From Larix kaempferi (lineage: Eukaryota > Streptophyta > Pinopsida > Pinales > Pinaceae), in contig BSBM01000825.1 in the NCBI GenBank assembly GCA_027924585.1, positions 432,501-496,500 on the forward strand: a DNA stretch of 64,000 nt. Reading direction: 5' to 3'. Shown here one piece after another: positions 36,127 to 47,645 of this stretch (its first letter is position 1; every line of letters starts with the position of its first letter). A program made the translations under genes and the position numbers. Below the pieces are notes generated by a model. It did not search any database, was not told the origin of the DNA, and saw nothing but the letters and a program-made list of their open reading frames with translations.

Positions 36127-37314
36127 TAGGTGCATTTGCAAGTATACGAAACATTGAAGAAGTCACAATAAGAATACAAGGCCTAGCATGATCAACATAA
36201 AATTGAGAAGCCATTCAAGGTGGGAGATAGAGTATTGTTGCTTCTAAACAAAGAAAAGGCTACAAGTTCCTTGTAAGAATATCAAGGCTATATGGTATAG
36301 TCCTTTTGAAGTGTTGGAGAAGATAGGTGAAAATGCCTAAAAACTCATTATCCCCCATATATGTGCATTTATTCAGTAGTGAATGCGAAAAATATGAACC
36401 TTCCATGTTGGGCTAGCAAACTAATGAGAAAGTCTTACCTACCATAGATGACTTAGGAGCATAAGCTCAAAAGTTTTACCTACGAAATATGACCTAGCAC
36501 CAGAAGCTCAGATAGATTTAGTAGAAGATACAATTTTGCAGAGGAATTCTAGAACAACAAAATCAGAGTCTCATGAAATTTGACAGGTTGGGTTGAAAGG
36601 AAAACTTCTAGGAAAGGAAAATGGTACTACATGGAGAAGGTAAGAAGATAGAGGAAATATTTCCTCACATTCTTTAATAAAATATTTTGGAGACTAAAAG
36701 CCTTTATAAATGGAGAGGTATTATTTAAAATGTATCATTATATGATTTTTCATTTATTTTGTTGCTTTCTTTGTAGAAAAATTGGAGCTATTGGCTTGTA
36801 GGGCTCATTTTAGGGACATGTCTTACTATGTTTATTTGGAGTCTAGAAACTTATAAAGCTTGTTTTAGGCCTTAGGCAATAACGTGTTTTGACAAAAAAA
36901 TGTGAACAATGTTCCTTGCATGTAGATGTTGTTCTATAGCTCGATATATTTCGAATGATGCAAAGATCGCCTTAATTGGAGATCATATGAGGAAGTTAGG
37001 GCTCTCACAAGTTGACTTATCGAATTGACCGTCATGATACTGACTAGATGCCACATTAGATTCTATTACTCACATGTGGATATAGTGACATGTATACTTT
37101 CATAAAGAATCTAGAGGGACTAAAAACCTAATCATAATTGGGAGTTTAGGCATGCAAAAACCCTAACCCTAGATGGATATAAGGATGTTGTTAAATATTG
37201 GGCCACTAGGATTAGAAGGGGGTATTGTTTATTGTTCCATGGTTTAGCATATCATCTAGGAGTGGGGATTTTGGAGCATAGAAAAGGAAGTGGAATATTC
37301 TATAATAACAATAT
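36127..37314 (+). pseudogene. Second copy of the gypsy 3' end (copy B)
   Basis: 36127-36420 aligns with the integrase C-terminus at about 29085-29380 (the shared sequence encodes KPFKVGDRVLLL here and TFKVGDITRLHL there). 36515-37310 aligns with the non-coding 3' region at 29440-30140. It is the end of another element of the same family, diverged by many substitutions and small indels, with nothing of the upstream pol. Confidence 0.7.
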
Positions 37315-38224
37315 TGACCACACTATCCATGACTGATTCAAAAATCGGCATTAGAAAATTGACACACTTTTTCTCCATTACTGAATGGTTTATAGATTTC
37401 TCAAATCCCATTCTTAATGTGAATGTTGGCAATTATAACTCAATATTTAAAACTGAAATGAAACAATCAAGCACATAAAACAACATTCAAACAAGATTGA
37501 TAATTGAATTCACCAAATATTGGCTACATCTTCAGGTTCACTCAACCGATGAACCATTTTAATAATTCTCCTTTCAAATGGATTCTCCTTTTACAAAAGG
37601 GCTTAATTATTCTCCCACAAGGGGCCTATTCTCTCCTTACAAGGGAAAATTTTTCTCATGTTAGGTGGCTCATTCTCCCAATAAGGGGCTTACAAAAATT
37701 TTCCCAATACGAGACTCACAATTCACAAGTCTACTTTGCTTGTTCTCTTCCAAAGAGATTACCAATCCTTCTCCCCTTTTCAAGGAGAAAAATAGCCTTT
37801 TATAAAGCCACATTGTTGAGAACTACCTTAACATTCTAAAGATTATAATTCTATATATCCACTAAATTACGATCTGGGAACAATTCGAGGGATAGGTTGA
37901 GTGAAGATCTCAACATTCCCCTTAGTTCATGAAACTAGAATACTACATAGCTTTTTCATTTGTTTCCTATTACATTTGAGAGGAAAAATACAAAATCATA
38001 TAACCCCAAATATTTATTAATCATTTCATTTTATTTTTTCCTTCTACCAAAAACTTCAACAAGCCATATCTTTCGCATACGAAGTCCATTTGACCCCATT
38101 CAAGTTGCGTCAGAAATCTCCCTATGAATGCTTTGTCATGCAAACAGTTTTGACATAAATGAATACCTTTTCAATTTTTCAAGTGTGAACATCCTCCTAG
38201 ATCAATGTCAACTCCATAGTGAGT
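37315..38224. mobile_element. About 0.9-kb insertion splitting copy B
   Basis: Copy B matches copy A up to about 37310 (equivalent to about 30145) and resumes at about 38225-38237 (equivalent to about 30149). The intervening ~910 bp has no counterpart in copy A. It contains an interrupted series of ATTCTCC ... AAGGGG motifs at 37565-37690 and no recognisable protein. I could not define termini or a target duplication, so the type is unknown. Confidence 0.5.
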
Positions 38225-38390
38225 GCACTTTCTTCATATTTCCATTTCATAATTGGGAAGAAAAGATCAACGCACAGGCCTCATTTCTAGCTTGGTCTTT
38301 CTTGTATTGGGATTCCCATGGCAAATTTTGTGTTCATGTGTGGATGGTGTTATTTGCTTGGCTTATTTCATTTTAGTTTCATTTTTATTT
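38225..38390 (+). repeat. Copy B of the gypsy 3' end, distal part
   Basis: Matches 30149-30290: AATTG(G/A)GAAGAAAAGA, then the TGGATGGTGTTATTTG versus TGGATACTGTGTTATTTG block and the following ATTTCATTTTAGTTTCA region. Confidence 0.65.
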
Positions 38391-39239
38391 GGTATTTTGC
38401 GTGCTAAGCTAGTAAAATTAAATATGAAATATAAAGTAAAACATTGTAGAATAAGATATTGCAAATATTGTAAGGCCGATTGTGGCAAACTGTACTAATG
38501 GAATACCCACAATAATTTATAGATCATCTCACAACAACTAAAGATGCATAATCTCTATTAGGTTCAGAAACCAAAGAAGTTATCAGTGTGTTTGACTCAT
38601 TAGATTTAAGTTTTTACTCTTGAAATGAATTTGAGACAAACTCATAAAATCATTATCCCTTGTTTGCTCGAGGTTTTGCCTATCGAAAACAAGTAAGGGT
38701 GGATTAATTCTATTTCGTTCTTATGAAAATATTGTCTTGGTAGTGAAAATTAAATCTAAGGTTGTCACTCTCTTTAACATGTTTCAAACGTGATCAGTCT
38801 TTTTGAATATGAAGTGGCCTCCATGGCTAGATCCATTAACCAAGATTTTAGACATGTTTTAAAGTACTTAAGTGGATATATTAAGGACAATTACACATGA
38901 ATGATTTTAATTGTGTTTTAGTTTTTTTGTGTCTATGTTTGATAAGGTTTCCAAGCTTGGTTAATAGTTGTATGGAGCCTTCATTTTACTTTCTTCTAGG
39001 TACGAAGGAGTTTGAAGCAATGTCAACGAAATAAAATGGCATGTTCCTTTATTAAGCAACTAGTGAATGTGTAGTCATTGTTCTTGACATTAACATTAAC
39101 ATCACTGATAGGGAAAATTCTAAGAACCCCCCCTAAATTTCTATATATAATAAATGGGTGAATCCCCATGATATATAGAAAAACATGAAGGCTATTTTAT
39201 AAATGTTATATTATGTATATATAATTTTTTTGTGAATAT
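38391..39239. other. Possible copia RNase H-like debris
   Basis: Between about 38790 and 39080 one frame reads EVASMARSINQDFRHVLKYL, followed by GTKEFEAMS further on. This loosely recalls the end of copia RT and its RNase H. Stops are frequent and the match is weak. Confidence 0.2.
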
Positions 39240-39410
39240 CTCATTGAATTATATTATCTTGTACAATCTTGGCAAATAGTTCACTAAATTAAAAAACCTT
39301 GTAAATATTAGTGAATCTTTCACTAAATTTTAAAACATTGAAATTCTTGGTGAATATTTTACTAAATTATAAAATATTGTGAAGTCTTGTCTAATTTTTT
39401 GATAAGTATA
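39240..39410. repeat. Degenerate repeat, unit about 54 bp
   Basis: Three to four imperfect units each contain (A/G)TGAAT followed by TTCACTAAATTA or TTTACTAAATTA and then a CTTG. No coding. Confidence 0.65.
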
Positions 39411-40229
39411 AAACCATATATAGTAATAGGAAAACATATACAAGAACTACTAAATAGGAGATAAATATTAATAAATCATCACATAACAAGCCCTCTTTTG
39501 TTGGTAGTTTGGTACCTCACTCTAACTATCACAGTACAAAGAAATTCACCATATACTCTAGGAATATTCTTTGGAAAACTACAATGAATTTTTTCATCAC
39601 CACGACAAATAGAATAAATATTAATATGAGGGCCCACCAACACCTCGATCCTCATTTAGATTTCCATGCCATTCACAAGGGCCCCAAAAAACCTCATTTA
39701 TGCACACACCTTACTAAATTAGAGGGTTAAAAACTCTAAATGTGTATTCTTTATTTCAATGCACTTGGAACTATTCTAAAAAATAATTGCCACTCAATAT
39801 GGAAAGAAAATGTGTGTTCCAAGTTGGTCAACAAATGTTTATTCAACCAAATGTTATCCACACGCTTCCAAACCTAATTTAAAACCAACCCCACTATGCA
39901 CGATATATTTCCATGCAAAAATTTAAAAAAAATGCAGGTCGTTGAGATTGTGGCCGTGGTGTCAGGACATTGGTTCACGCCATTACATCCATGAAAGGAA
40001 GGATGCAAAAATATGAAAGAGGTAGTAGAAGAGTAATGAAGCATATTGGACTGAATCCGGCGCTTCTTTTACAAATAAAAAACAAAGTAAATAGATTTCC
40101 AAGGTTCAAGCAAAAGCTGCATTCTTTTCTAAGGATTCTACAAACTACTAGCAACATGCAAGTTGAAATCAAGTTTCTACAAACTACTTCAGAAATCCTT
40201 TGAGAACCATAAAATTCAATATAAAAAAC
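39411..40229. other. Unassigned AT-rich region downstream of the aquaporin relic
   Basis: No further aquaporin exon was recognised. A short duplicated word, TTCTACAAACTACT, occurs at 40136 and 40174. Confidence 0.35.
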
Positions 40230-40499
40230 AAGCAACATGTCAAAATGCCCGACAATGCCCAAAGCAAAAGAAGCATCAAAGACAATTGGATTCCAGGTTG
40301 CTCCACCCATGGCCTGTCCCAGAAAGGAGAACACAAATACAAGTAGAAACAAAATGAAAATGGTTATAAGTAGTGTCACGGCCCCCTACATGCCCAAACA
40401 CGTGGCTATGAATGAAGTCCTAGCCCCCAGGTATGATGCCCCAAACACCCATATAAATTTTATTGCCGCATCTCTGATCGTGTGCTTCACAATCCCCAT
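40230..40499 (-). pseudogene. First exon of a SIP-type aquaporin, with an in-frame stop
   Basis: On the minus strand an ATG at 40499 starts MGIVKHTIRDAAIKFIWVFG, the N-terminal helix of small basic intrinsic proteins (SIP1-like aquaporins of the plant ER). After about 15 residues an in-frame TAG (codon 38) interrupts it. The frame then continues with VTLLITIFILFLLVFVFSF, the second membrane helix, and GQAMGGATWNP, the position of the first NPA-type box (SIPs carry variant NPT/NPL/NPC boxes; here NPI). The exon ends at codon 90 (GHFDMLL) with a GT donor at 40229. No exon for the second half was found downstream. Water transport is known for the family; this copy is a broken fragment. Confidence 0.75.
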
Positions 40500-41305
40500 G
40501 TTTCTTGGGGAAACTTTGGATCTCAAGCGATGGGACTCCCAAATCTACTAGATGCAAATGGGTCAGTATAAGACATGAATGTAAATATCAACTTCCCTTC
40601 TCATGTGGACATCAAGCAACTTGCAAAATGAGATTCAACCCATAAAATCTGGATGAATGTAACTCCAAATTCAATTTCCATGATCAATATAGGGTGAAAG
40701 AGCCCCTGGCAATTGCCATTTTTGGAAATTGGGGGCGAATGGGAGCTTCATAGCGATTTTTGTGGGAGAACAAAGGTTTAAATTGATTTTTAGAGGGGGA
40801 AATGGTTTTATCTTGGATCCCCTTTCTAAATTCAATGGGGCTAACCTCCTATTCATTAAAAATAAATAAATGAAATTCGGGTTGATCATACCTAACTGAT
40901 GTTTAATAAAACATATCCCATTAAAAATTTAAAACCCCTAAATATATCCCATGGGCTAAGATTAGCCCCTAAAATTTTCCATGCTCACTGATATAGATAA
41001 TTTTATGAAAACCCTTAAATGTTAAACAAATACATTTTTTATTTAAGTGCAGTTTGATGTATCACAAATATATTATTTCTTCACATCCTATTTGCATACT
41101 TGTCAAGGTTTCATCCAAATTCTTGAAATTAATGGCTGGGATTCTATTAATAATTAACCATTTAATGCTTTCAGTATTGAGGTGATTTTTTCTAGCTATT
41201 AGATAGATCATAATTATCTTATTTTTGATAGATGGTTATGGATAGTATTTACAAATATAAATACCCATTGTCTACTCATCATCTTTTGAATGTATTTTCG
41301 TTTAT
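40500..41305. other. Upstream flank of the aquaporin relic
   Basis: No TATA box or gene stands out. A 72-codon minus frame (40889-40671, ending KWQLPGALSPYIDHGN) has no known domain. Confidence 0.3.
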
Positions 41306-41455
41306 GGTATCTAATCTTTTCTAGGGATTTGTGCATCATATGTTGTCTTCCATATGCAATGACAAATGTTCATTCCTTTGGTATTTAGTCTTATCTAGAG
41401 ATTTTTGCGGTATATGTTTCCTTCCATATGTTAAGACAAGTGTTCATTGGTGTGG
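41306..41455. repeat. About 75-bp tandem duplication
   Basis: GGTATCTAATCTTTTCTAGG through CAAATGTTCATTCCTTT is repeated from 41380 as GGTATTTAGTCTTATCTAGA through CAAGTGTTCATTGGTGT. Confidence 0.75.
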
Positions 41456-42476
41456 TTCACTATTTATCAATAGGAGCTAAAATGTCTATGTGTTGCAATA
41501 TTTTTTTCTATTATACTAACCGTAGGCATGGTATATTGAATTCAATTCACTTTGGTTGCATATTAGTTTTTCTTTTGACTATAAATTTTTTCATTTTTTC
41601 ATATTTTTTCAAATTTAATATTCATGTGATTACTAAAAACATTATAAAATATCTAAGTTAAATAATATAATTCATCTGTTACACAAATCAAAATAGAAAT
41701 ACAGTGAAATTTGAGATTTGTTGAACAAAATACAATCTTCCATAATATTTATTTATTTTTGAAAAGAGAAACTTATTTAATTCTAAAAATTTCATAAAAA
41801 CATCACTATAAACAGTGATCGGGCATAGAAAATTAACAATTATTTATCTAACCTAGATCTGTAACAAGAGTTCATGAAACATAAATAGGTTTAGGAGAAG
41901 CAGAGTGAGAATGCTCGAACCCAATTTGGAGAGAAGATTACAAATGGAAATTATATTTAGCATATGTCCCAAAACCATACTTGACCTCTGTATTTAGGTG
42001 ACAATATAGCCTCTGATCAAGGAAGTACACAATATTTTTGTTTTTTATAAATAAATTAAAGAAAAAAACATTTCAATACATGAGATCAAATTTCCAACAA
42101 CTTAGAAATGTTAATGTACAATGACAAGATATAATCTAGAATTTTTTTGTAGCCAACCCAAAAGAGGGAAAAATAATGATATTGGATTCCATTGTCTACT
42201 TGTTTGTCCATTAAATTCGACAGTGATCACAGCAACAACTTTGCTGCACATTCTTCTTGAAAAATATAATTTAAACAATAAATTGCAAATATTCTACACT
42301 TAACTAGCAAACACCTATTGCCCACTCCATGCCATGTCCATTGTAACTTTCCAAAGTGCACCATGATTTTAGTTTTATTTGTATTTCTATAACTTGTGCA
42401 ATTGTTGAAATTTACCTTATATAGAAGACTCCTTCAATATGAAATACAAATCCACCATCTTCCACAGAGTTTATTG
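41456..42476. other. Unassigned AT-rich region
   Basis: Nothing recognisable on either strand; only short frames. Confidence 0.4.
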
Positions 42477-42568
42477 TTGCATTCGGTTTTCTCATCTTCA
42501 TTGCCAAGAAGTTCCATGGTGTCTATTCTTGCATTCGGTTTTCTCATCTTCATTGCTAAGAAGTTCTG
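42477..42568. repeat. 52-bp tandem duplication
   Basis: TTGCATTCGGTTTTCTCATC plus TTCATTGCCAAGAAGTTC at 42477 recurs from 42529 with one change. Confidence 0.9.
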
Positions 42569-42671
42569 AAATTCGCTATCAACCAAAAATGACTACCATT
42601 TCCAGGAAGTTCTTATTTGTCCACTACATCCCATTTCACTTTGTAGCATCTGCAAGTATTTTCTACCACGT

Positions 42672-43065
42672 TGATCTGAATCTTGAGAGCTGAGGTCTAG
42701 AAGGCTTGAATGTCGAGAGAGGAGGAGAGAAAACATCTAGATTTGCTATGAAATTCATATAAGGAACATTGACAGAAACACATAAATGAAATACACAATG
42801 AAAATACAAGAGAGATTTGGAGAAGAAGGATTCCATTAAGATGAACCATTACATGCAATGAGGCCAATTTTGGGACCTCTCCTTCCCGATTCTAACTCTC
42901 TCCTACTATCTTTTCTATAAGGTATCTTGTTGAAAATGTCAACTTTGAATAACTAACTCCATTAATTACATGTCCATCATGCTCCCTTTTTACATTTAAT
43001 AAAAATATGGATTTTTTATGTTCACATCCGATTTTAGACTATAAGCCCCCCTAAGATTCAAATCA
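42672..43065 (-). repeat. 3' LTR of the small LTR element
   Basis: On the plus strand it starts TGATCTGAATCTTGAG and ends AAGATTCAAATCA; it aligns end to end with 44219-44614. Confidence 0.9.
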
Positions 43066-43078
43066 TTCCTCCCCCCTT
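43066..43078 (-). other. Polypurine tract of the small LTR element
   Basis: TTCCTCCCCCCTT on the plus strand gives AAGGGGGGAGGAA on the element strand, directly at the 3' LTR. Confidence 0.85.
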
Positions 43079-43495
43079 AGAAAATGATGGTCCCCGTCAT
43101 TTCACTCATGCTAAAAAAGGACCCATTATGTTCATTGTACCTTGCCAATTGTCAATGAAGAGAAGGATTTTGTGTGGTTAACCCATATCTGTGGGTTTTG
43201 TATGGTTGACCTATTACCTTGTGGGAAATTACAATCAGTAAATATTAAAATAGGATTTAATAAATTCCAAAATGTTGAAAATTCATAGGGAAAATTTGTG
43301 ATTTTGGAGGCAATTGATGACTTGCCACAAATCCATTCATAAATTTTGTTGCAGGTGATGAAATTAAATTCCGTTGAAGACCCATTTAAGATTTCAAAGA
43401 GACATTTCCATCCATACAACATACTTGCTCTATGGCTACCCATGGAAAGACAAAATCCTTGTTGAAGTTGAAGGGACGCGTTGTGCACTATTTTA

Positions 43496-43805
43496 CAGAC
43501 ATGTTCTACTTCAAACAAGTATATCTCACAAAAAAGGAAACAAAATGAAATTCAATGAAATACCCATTTGAGATGACATAAATACCTTTCAAATGAGATA
43601 CGGTACACCCTCTGAAATGTTCTTTGGAGTCCTTGGAACCCATTTAAATTTGGTGTATGCGTGGTTGCATTGTGTATAGACATGTGTTGCTTCAAATAAA
43701 CATATCTCACAAACCTGGAAACGAAATGAGATTTCATGAAATACCCATTTGAGCTAATGGGAAAAAAAACAAATCACATGAGCTATGGTAGACCCTTTTA
43801 AATGT
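43496..43805. repeat. Internal duplication (about 125 bp, offset 181 bp)
   Basis: 43496-43620 and 43677-43805 align: AGACATGT(T/G), CATATCTCACAAA, GAAATACCCATTTGAG and TGAAATGT/TTAAATGT in the same order. Both lie inside the small LTR element. Confidence 0.75.
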
Positions 43806-44204
43806 CTTGTAGAGCCCAAAACATCTCTCTAAAATTTTCAAAGTGGGTCATCCTCCCTAGAGTGATGAGTGTAGAGGGCCACAAATGATGGCAAGGGTTT
43901 GTAGAGCAGCATGGGATATTGCAGAGGTTGCGGAACCTCTATGGGCATCATGGAAACCGTACAAGATTCTTGAAAATTTTGCAAACCAATGGATGTAGCA
44001 GATTCATGTATGGATTCTTTTGCAATGGTGAACGAAGATCCAAGGTCAAAAACAAAATCATGTAGTGCCTGTGGACCAATTGTGATGCTTAGAGTGTATG
44101 TCCCAACAAATGGATTCTATGAGTACCAAAAGGAGGTTAGTGATTTCTGCAATTATGTGAACCCACAATATGCTTCAAACCCTTGTTCCCATGGAGTGCT
44201 TACT

Positions 44205-44217
44205 TGCTCTGATACCA
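44205..44217 (-). other. Primer-binding site (initiator-Met tRNA type)
   Basis: TGCTCTGATACCA on the plus strand is the exact complement of TGGTATCAGAGCA, the standard plant copia primer site, one base from the 5' LTR. Confidence 0.92.
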
Positions 44218-44218
44218 C

Positions 44219-44614
44219 TAATATGGATCTTGAGGGCTAAGATCTGGAAGGATTGAACACCAAGAGAGGAGGAGAGAAAACATCTAGATCTGCTATGAAA
44301 TTAATATAAGGAACATTGACAGAAACACATAAATGAAATACACCATGAAAATACAAGAGAGAGTTAGAGAAGAAGGATTCCATTAACATGAACCATTACG
44401 TGCAATGAAGCCAATTTTGGGACCTCTCCTTCCTAATTCTAACTCTCTCTATACTACCTTTTGTATAAGGTGTCTTCTTGACAATGTCAACTTTGAATAA
44501 CTAACTCCATTAATTCCATGTCCATCATGCTCCCGTTTTACATTTAATAAAAATATGGCCTTTTGAATTTCACATCCGATCTTAGACTATAAGCCCCCCC
44601 TAAGATTTAGATCA
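44219..44614 (-). repeat. 5' LTR of the small LTR element
   Basis: It starts TAATATGGATCTTGAG (one change from TG at the tip) and ends AAGATTTAGATCA; it pairs with 42672-43065. Confidence 0.9.
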
Positions 44615-44619
44615 CACAT

Positions 44620-45121
44620 AGCTTGTTGTTTACACATTCAAACTTTATTATGTTTGTAGCTAGTGCTTGTGGGGTTTCCTTTTCCAAATTATTTAATATT
44701 CTTGGATCTAGTGCTTGTGGGGTCGTCTTTGCCAACTTTTTCTATTTAGAAATTTAAACGTTTAATGTCCTTTAACATTAGTGCTTGATGTAGCAACATC
44801 TATGAAGTGCAATGTTCCTACATAAAATTGAATGTTGGACCAAGGAATGCAAAAAAACTTTATTTCAGTGTAATCTCTATCAATTAGTAGTGTCATTTCA
44901 AAGGGAGGTGAATAATCAAGGGAGGGGGTTATGGACCTAAAAGAATGAAGGTTCACGTATAAGTAAAAAATTGAAAGCAGGGAAACATTTTCTTAAAATG
45001 CAGTTCCATTGCTTTAAATTGCTTTTCCTTTTTAGCGTCTTGTTGCATGGTATCCACGTGACGATTTCCATCGTAGGTTGGGTTCTACAATAGCCCATGG
45101 GGAATGGTATCTATATTGTTG
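44620..45121. other. Unassigned region
   Basis: No gene is seen. The phrase TAGTGCTTGTGGGGT occurs twice (about 44660 and 44708), a short local duplication. Confidence 0.35.
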
Positions 45122-45268
45122 GCATAGACACAATGGGTTATGTGTGCCCCACATCCTAAAGTTAGTGATCAGTACATAGTTGTGATCAGTACATCCTAAA
45201 GTTAGCATAGACACAATGGGTTATGTGTGCCCCACATCCTAAAGTTAGTGATCAGTACATAGTTGTGT
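45122..45268. repeat. 83-bp tandem duplication
   Basis: GCATAGACACAATGGGTTAT plus GTGTGCCCCACATCC begins at 45122 and again at 45205; the copies are essentially identical over about 63 bp, indicating a recent event. Confidence 0.9.
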
Positions 45269-45747
45269 AGAGTGCCATCCGTGGCCAACCTCAGTTTGGA
45301 TGGAGAAGGAAAAAGGGCACGGGTTGGAAATCTAGTTGGTTGCCTGCCTTTTAACCTTCATTTTTTAACCAATGACACCGAGGGATGAAGAAAAGCTAAT
45401 CAATATCACTATAATTATTAGCAAGACTCATGTATGTTAGTGTTGGTTATCATCCTCAACATAAGTCAAATGGTCACTCTGTCGTGGGACCCTCACTCCA
45501 ACTGGCTTGACACTCATATTCCACATGCATAGGAGAAATATAAATTAATAAACACTTTGCACTTTGATTATATGCAAACAAACACGTCGTACGTCATAGG
45601 TTTGAATGTGTTGTCATTGAATCTCATTCAAATTCTTTATCAATTAGTATCAATATAGGTTTAGAAAATTAAGGCTTCGACTGTGATAAATTATCAATAA
45701 GGGGAAGTAGCAGCCAATAGTTAGGCATTAATTCTCTATATTCATCT

Positions 45748-45939
45748 GAAGTAATAGTAATCCGGACTAATGAGGAATGGGATGCAAAAAGAACACATGA
45801 AGAAGTACACTGCATACCAGTTATGGTTGGAAATATCTATAAAGTTAGTGTGCAACAGATATGTGGTCATGGTGTAGTCCTTCAACTAGATAATGGAGTT
45901 AGAGGAATGCTTCAGTTTGAAGTAGCTTTTAAAATTTAA
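45748..45939 (+). pseudogene. Possible S1-like RNA-binding domain fragment
   Basis: A 63-codon frame without an ATG start reads EVIVIRTNEEWDAKRTHEE, then VGNIYKVSVQQICGHGVVLQ and DNGVRGMLQFE, ending in TAA at 45937. The pattern V-G-x-x-Y-x-x-x-V followed by G-V-x-L and N-G-x-R-G-M-L recalls an S1/OB-fold strand layout. Upstream sequence shows no continuation, so at best it is an exon or fragment. The similarity is weak. Confidence 0.25.
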
Positions 45940-46898
45940 AACCATGATATGTACATTCTTATTTTACTTATTTTACAGAGAACACAAACCCTTGATTTAT
46001 AATGCTCAATGTTTTGTGTATTAATTATTAGTTTTAAGGAACCATTGCTTTTATGCATCCATGGATGCTTTTGTAACAATATATGTTTTCATAGGGCAAT
46101 GGTAACAATTGTATAACACTTAAGCAATGTAACAATTCAATTGTCATATCAAGGACAAACCACAACACATTGTGTAGGCATAATCCATAAATAAATTATT
46201 ATTAAAGAATTGTTTCATTCAATTTTATTTTGTTGTTTGATGGTATTGTTTAAAAAAAAACATGGTTTCATACATGATGCATTCCTTCTACATATATTAC
46301 ATGCAATTACATTTTATCCTTGAGCTTATTAAAGTAAATAAATATAAAATATTGTAATCCCTATATGCAAGACAGAGAGCTTTTGTGATGTTGTTGTACT
46401 TGATGTATATCATGGTGATAAATGGTTATGTTTCTAGGGATGAATAGTTGTTTATGACAGTTGAAATGTAGCCAAAATATTATATTGTGGTGATTAAACA
46501 GAATGTCTCAACGTAACTTTTAATTGTTTTTATGTGGGCTTTTTAAAGAATGAGTTAGTTTATAATTTGTTTTAAATCCCTTTTATAAATTTCTTTATTT
46601 AATATGTTATGCACATTTTATTTACAAATATATTTTTAATATGTGATATGCTAATATTGATTATTTGTTTTTTAATATATGATAGGTTAATGATGATTAT
46701 TTGTTTAACTTTAGTAATTATAAAAAATAGATTTAACGTAATTATAACTTTTTATTTAGAATTTATGATATTTATTTTTAGTTATAATTGAATAGTAAAT
46801 CATAATACTTTATTAAATTGTTAATTATTATTTAAGTGCAATCTATAATACGTTGAAAAAAAAACTAGTATATTTATTAAACATTGAGATGGATCTTA
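45940..46898. other. Unassigned AT-rich region
   Basis: Strongly AT-rich; only low-complexity frames. Confidence 0.4.
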
Positions 46899-46965
46899 TT
46901 TTTTGAGGTGTAAATTTTTGTACCATAAATTTTTTATATATTAAAAAAAATTACACCTCAAAAAA
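46899..46965. repeat. Short hairpin
   Basis: TTTTTTGAGGTGTAAATTTTT (46899-46919) and AAAAATTACACCTCAAAAAA (46946-46965) are near-perfect inverted copies around a 26-bp loop; it could be a stem of a small MITE, but no outer TIR or duplication is evident. Confidence 0.75.
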
Positions 46966-47076
46966 TTGAATTCCTTTTAATATTATTAGGTGTAGATTTC
47001 AGATAAATTATACTAATTACTATTCAAATAACTCTATTAATATAATTATCTTATTACTTTAACATTGAAGCAAATG

Positions 47077-47078
<2 letters not shown>

Positions 47079-47120
<42 letters not shown>
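47079..47120. repeat. (AT)n microsatellite
   Basis: About 21 uninterrupted AT units. Confidence 0.97.
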
Positions 47121-47123
<3 letters not shown>

Positions 47124-47478
47124 CGACTAATTAAAACAAGAGCCAACGCTAAGAGTTTGTTTTGAAACTGCAATTACAAACTTGTATAATTGGGAAAAAG
47201 AAACATGATTTTACATTTGTCAATATTCAATGAATAAATATATGTAACTAGTTTTAAAATATAAACATATTTAAGCAAAACCAAATTTAATGAAACAATG
47301 GTCATAACAGTTTTGCAAAAGGAAGTATAACTTTACATTATCAATACTTTACGAAAATTATGAATTAGTTTTACAAGCAACCCCAACTATATTACAAGAA
47401 CGTAACCAAATAATAAGACATTGTAACTTTAAACCTTTATAGCAAACTACACATTTCAAGTGCATATATCTGCAAATC

Positions 47479-47645
47479 CTGAGAACAAAAGCATAAAAAC
47501 AAACCATCACTGCATACACGAGAGAAGTGTAAGAACAAACTAACACTACAAATATAACATAAACATAACAAAAACATAACAAAAACACAGAAGCATAATT
47601 TGCATACACAACAGAAGCATGAGAACAAACCAACACTGCATATAC
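47479..47645. repeat. Degenerate repeat with GAGAACAAA...CACTGCATA units
   Basis: Imperfect units (GAGAACAAA, then ACAAACCATCACTGCATACA) recur three times with internal AACATAACAAAA repeats. Confidence 0.7.

Larger units (their letters stand above)
42672..44614 (-). mobile_element. Small non-coding LTR retrotransposon (1.94 kb, TRIM/LARD-like)
   Basis: Two ~395-bp direct repeats (42672-43065 and 44219-44614) enclose 1.15 kb without coding capacity. The right LTR is preceded on the plus strand by TGCTCTGATACCA, the complement of TGGTATCAGAGCA, the initiator-Met tRNA binding site used by most plant copia elements, separated from the LTR by one base. The left LTR is followed by TTCCTCCCCCCTT, a polypurine tract on the minus strand. 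The flanks CACGT (42667-42671) and CACAT (44615-44619) are a 4-of-5 target duplication. All parts fit a minus-strand element dependent on another element's enzymes. Confidence 0.92.

Noticed and set aside
38790-39080. Copia RT/RNase H as a firm call
   Set aside because: Only scattered residues resemble the family, with frequent stops; kept as a low-confidence note.
39975-40229. Extending the aquaporin protein through the open frame down to 39975
   Set aside because: Similarity to SIP proteins ends exactly at a GT donor at 40229; the remainder reads as intron.
47437-47636. Cys/Phe-rich minus frames as a secreted or membrane peptide
   Set aside because: They are the translation of a short degenerate repeat (ACAAAAACATAAC type) and have no independent support.
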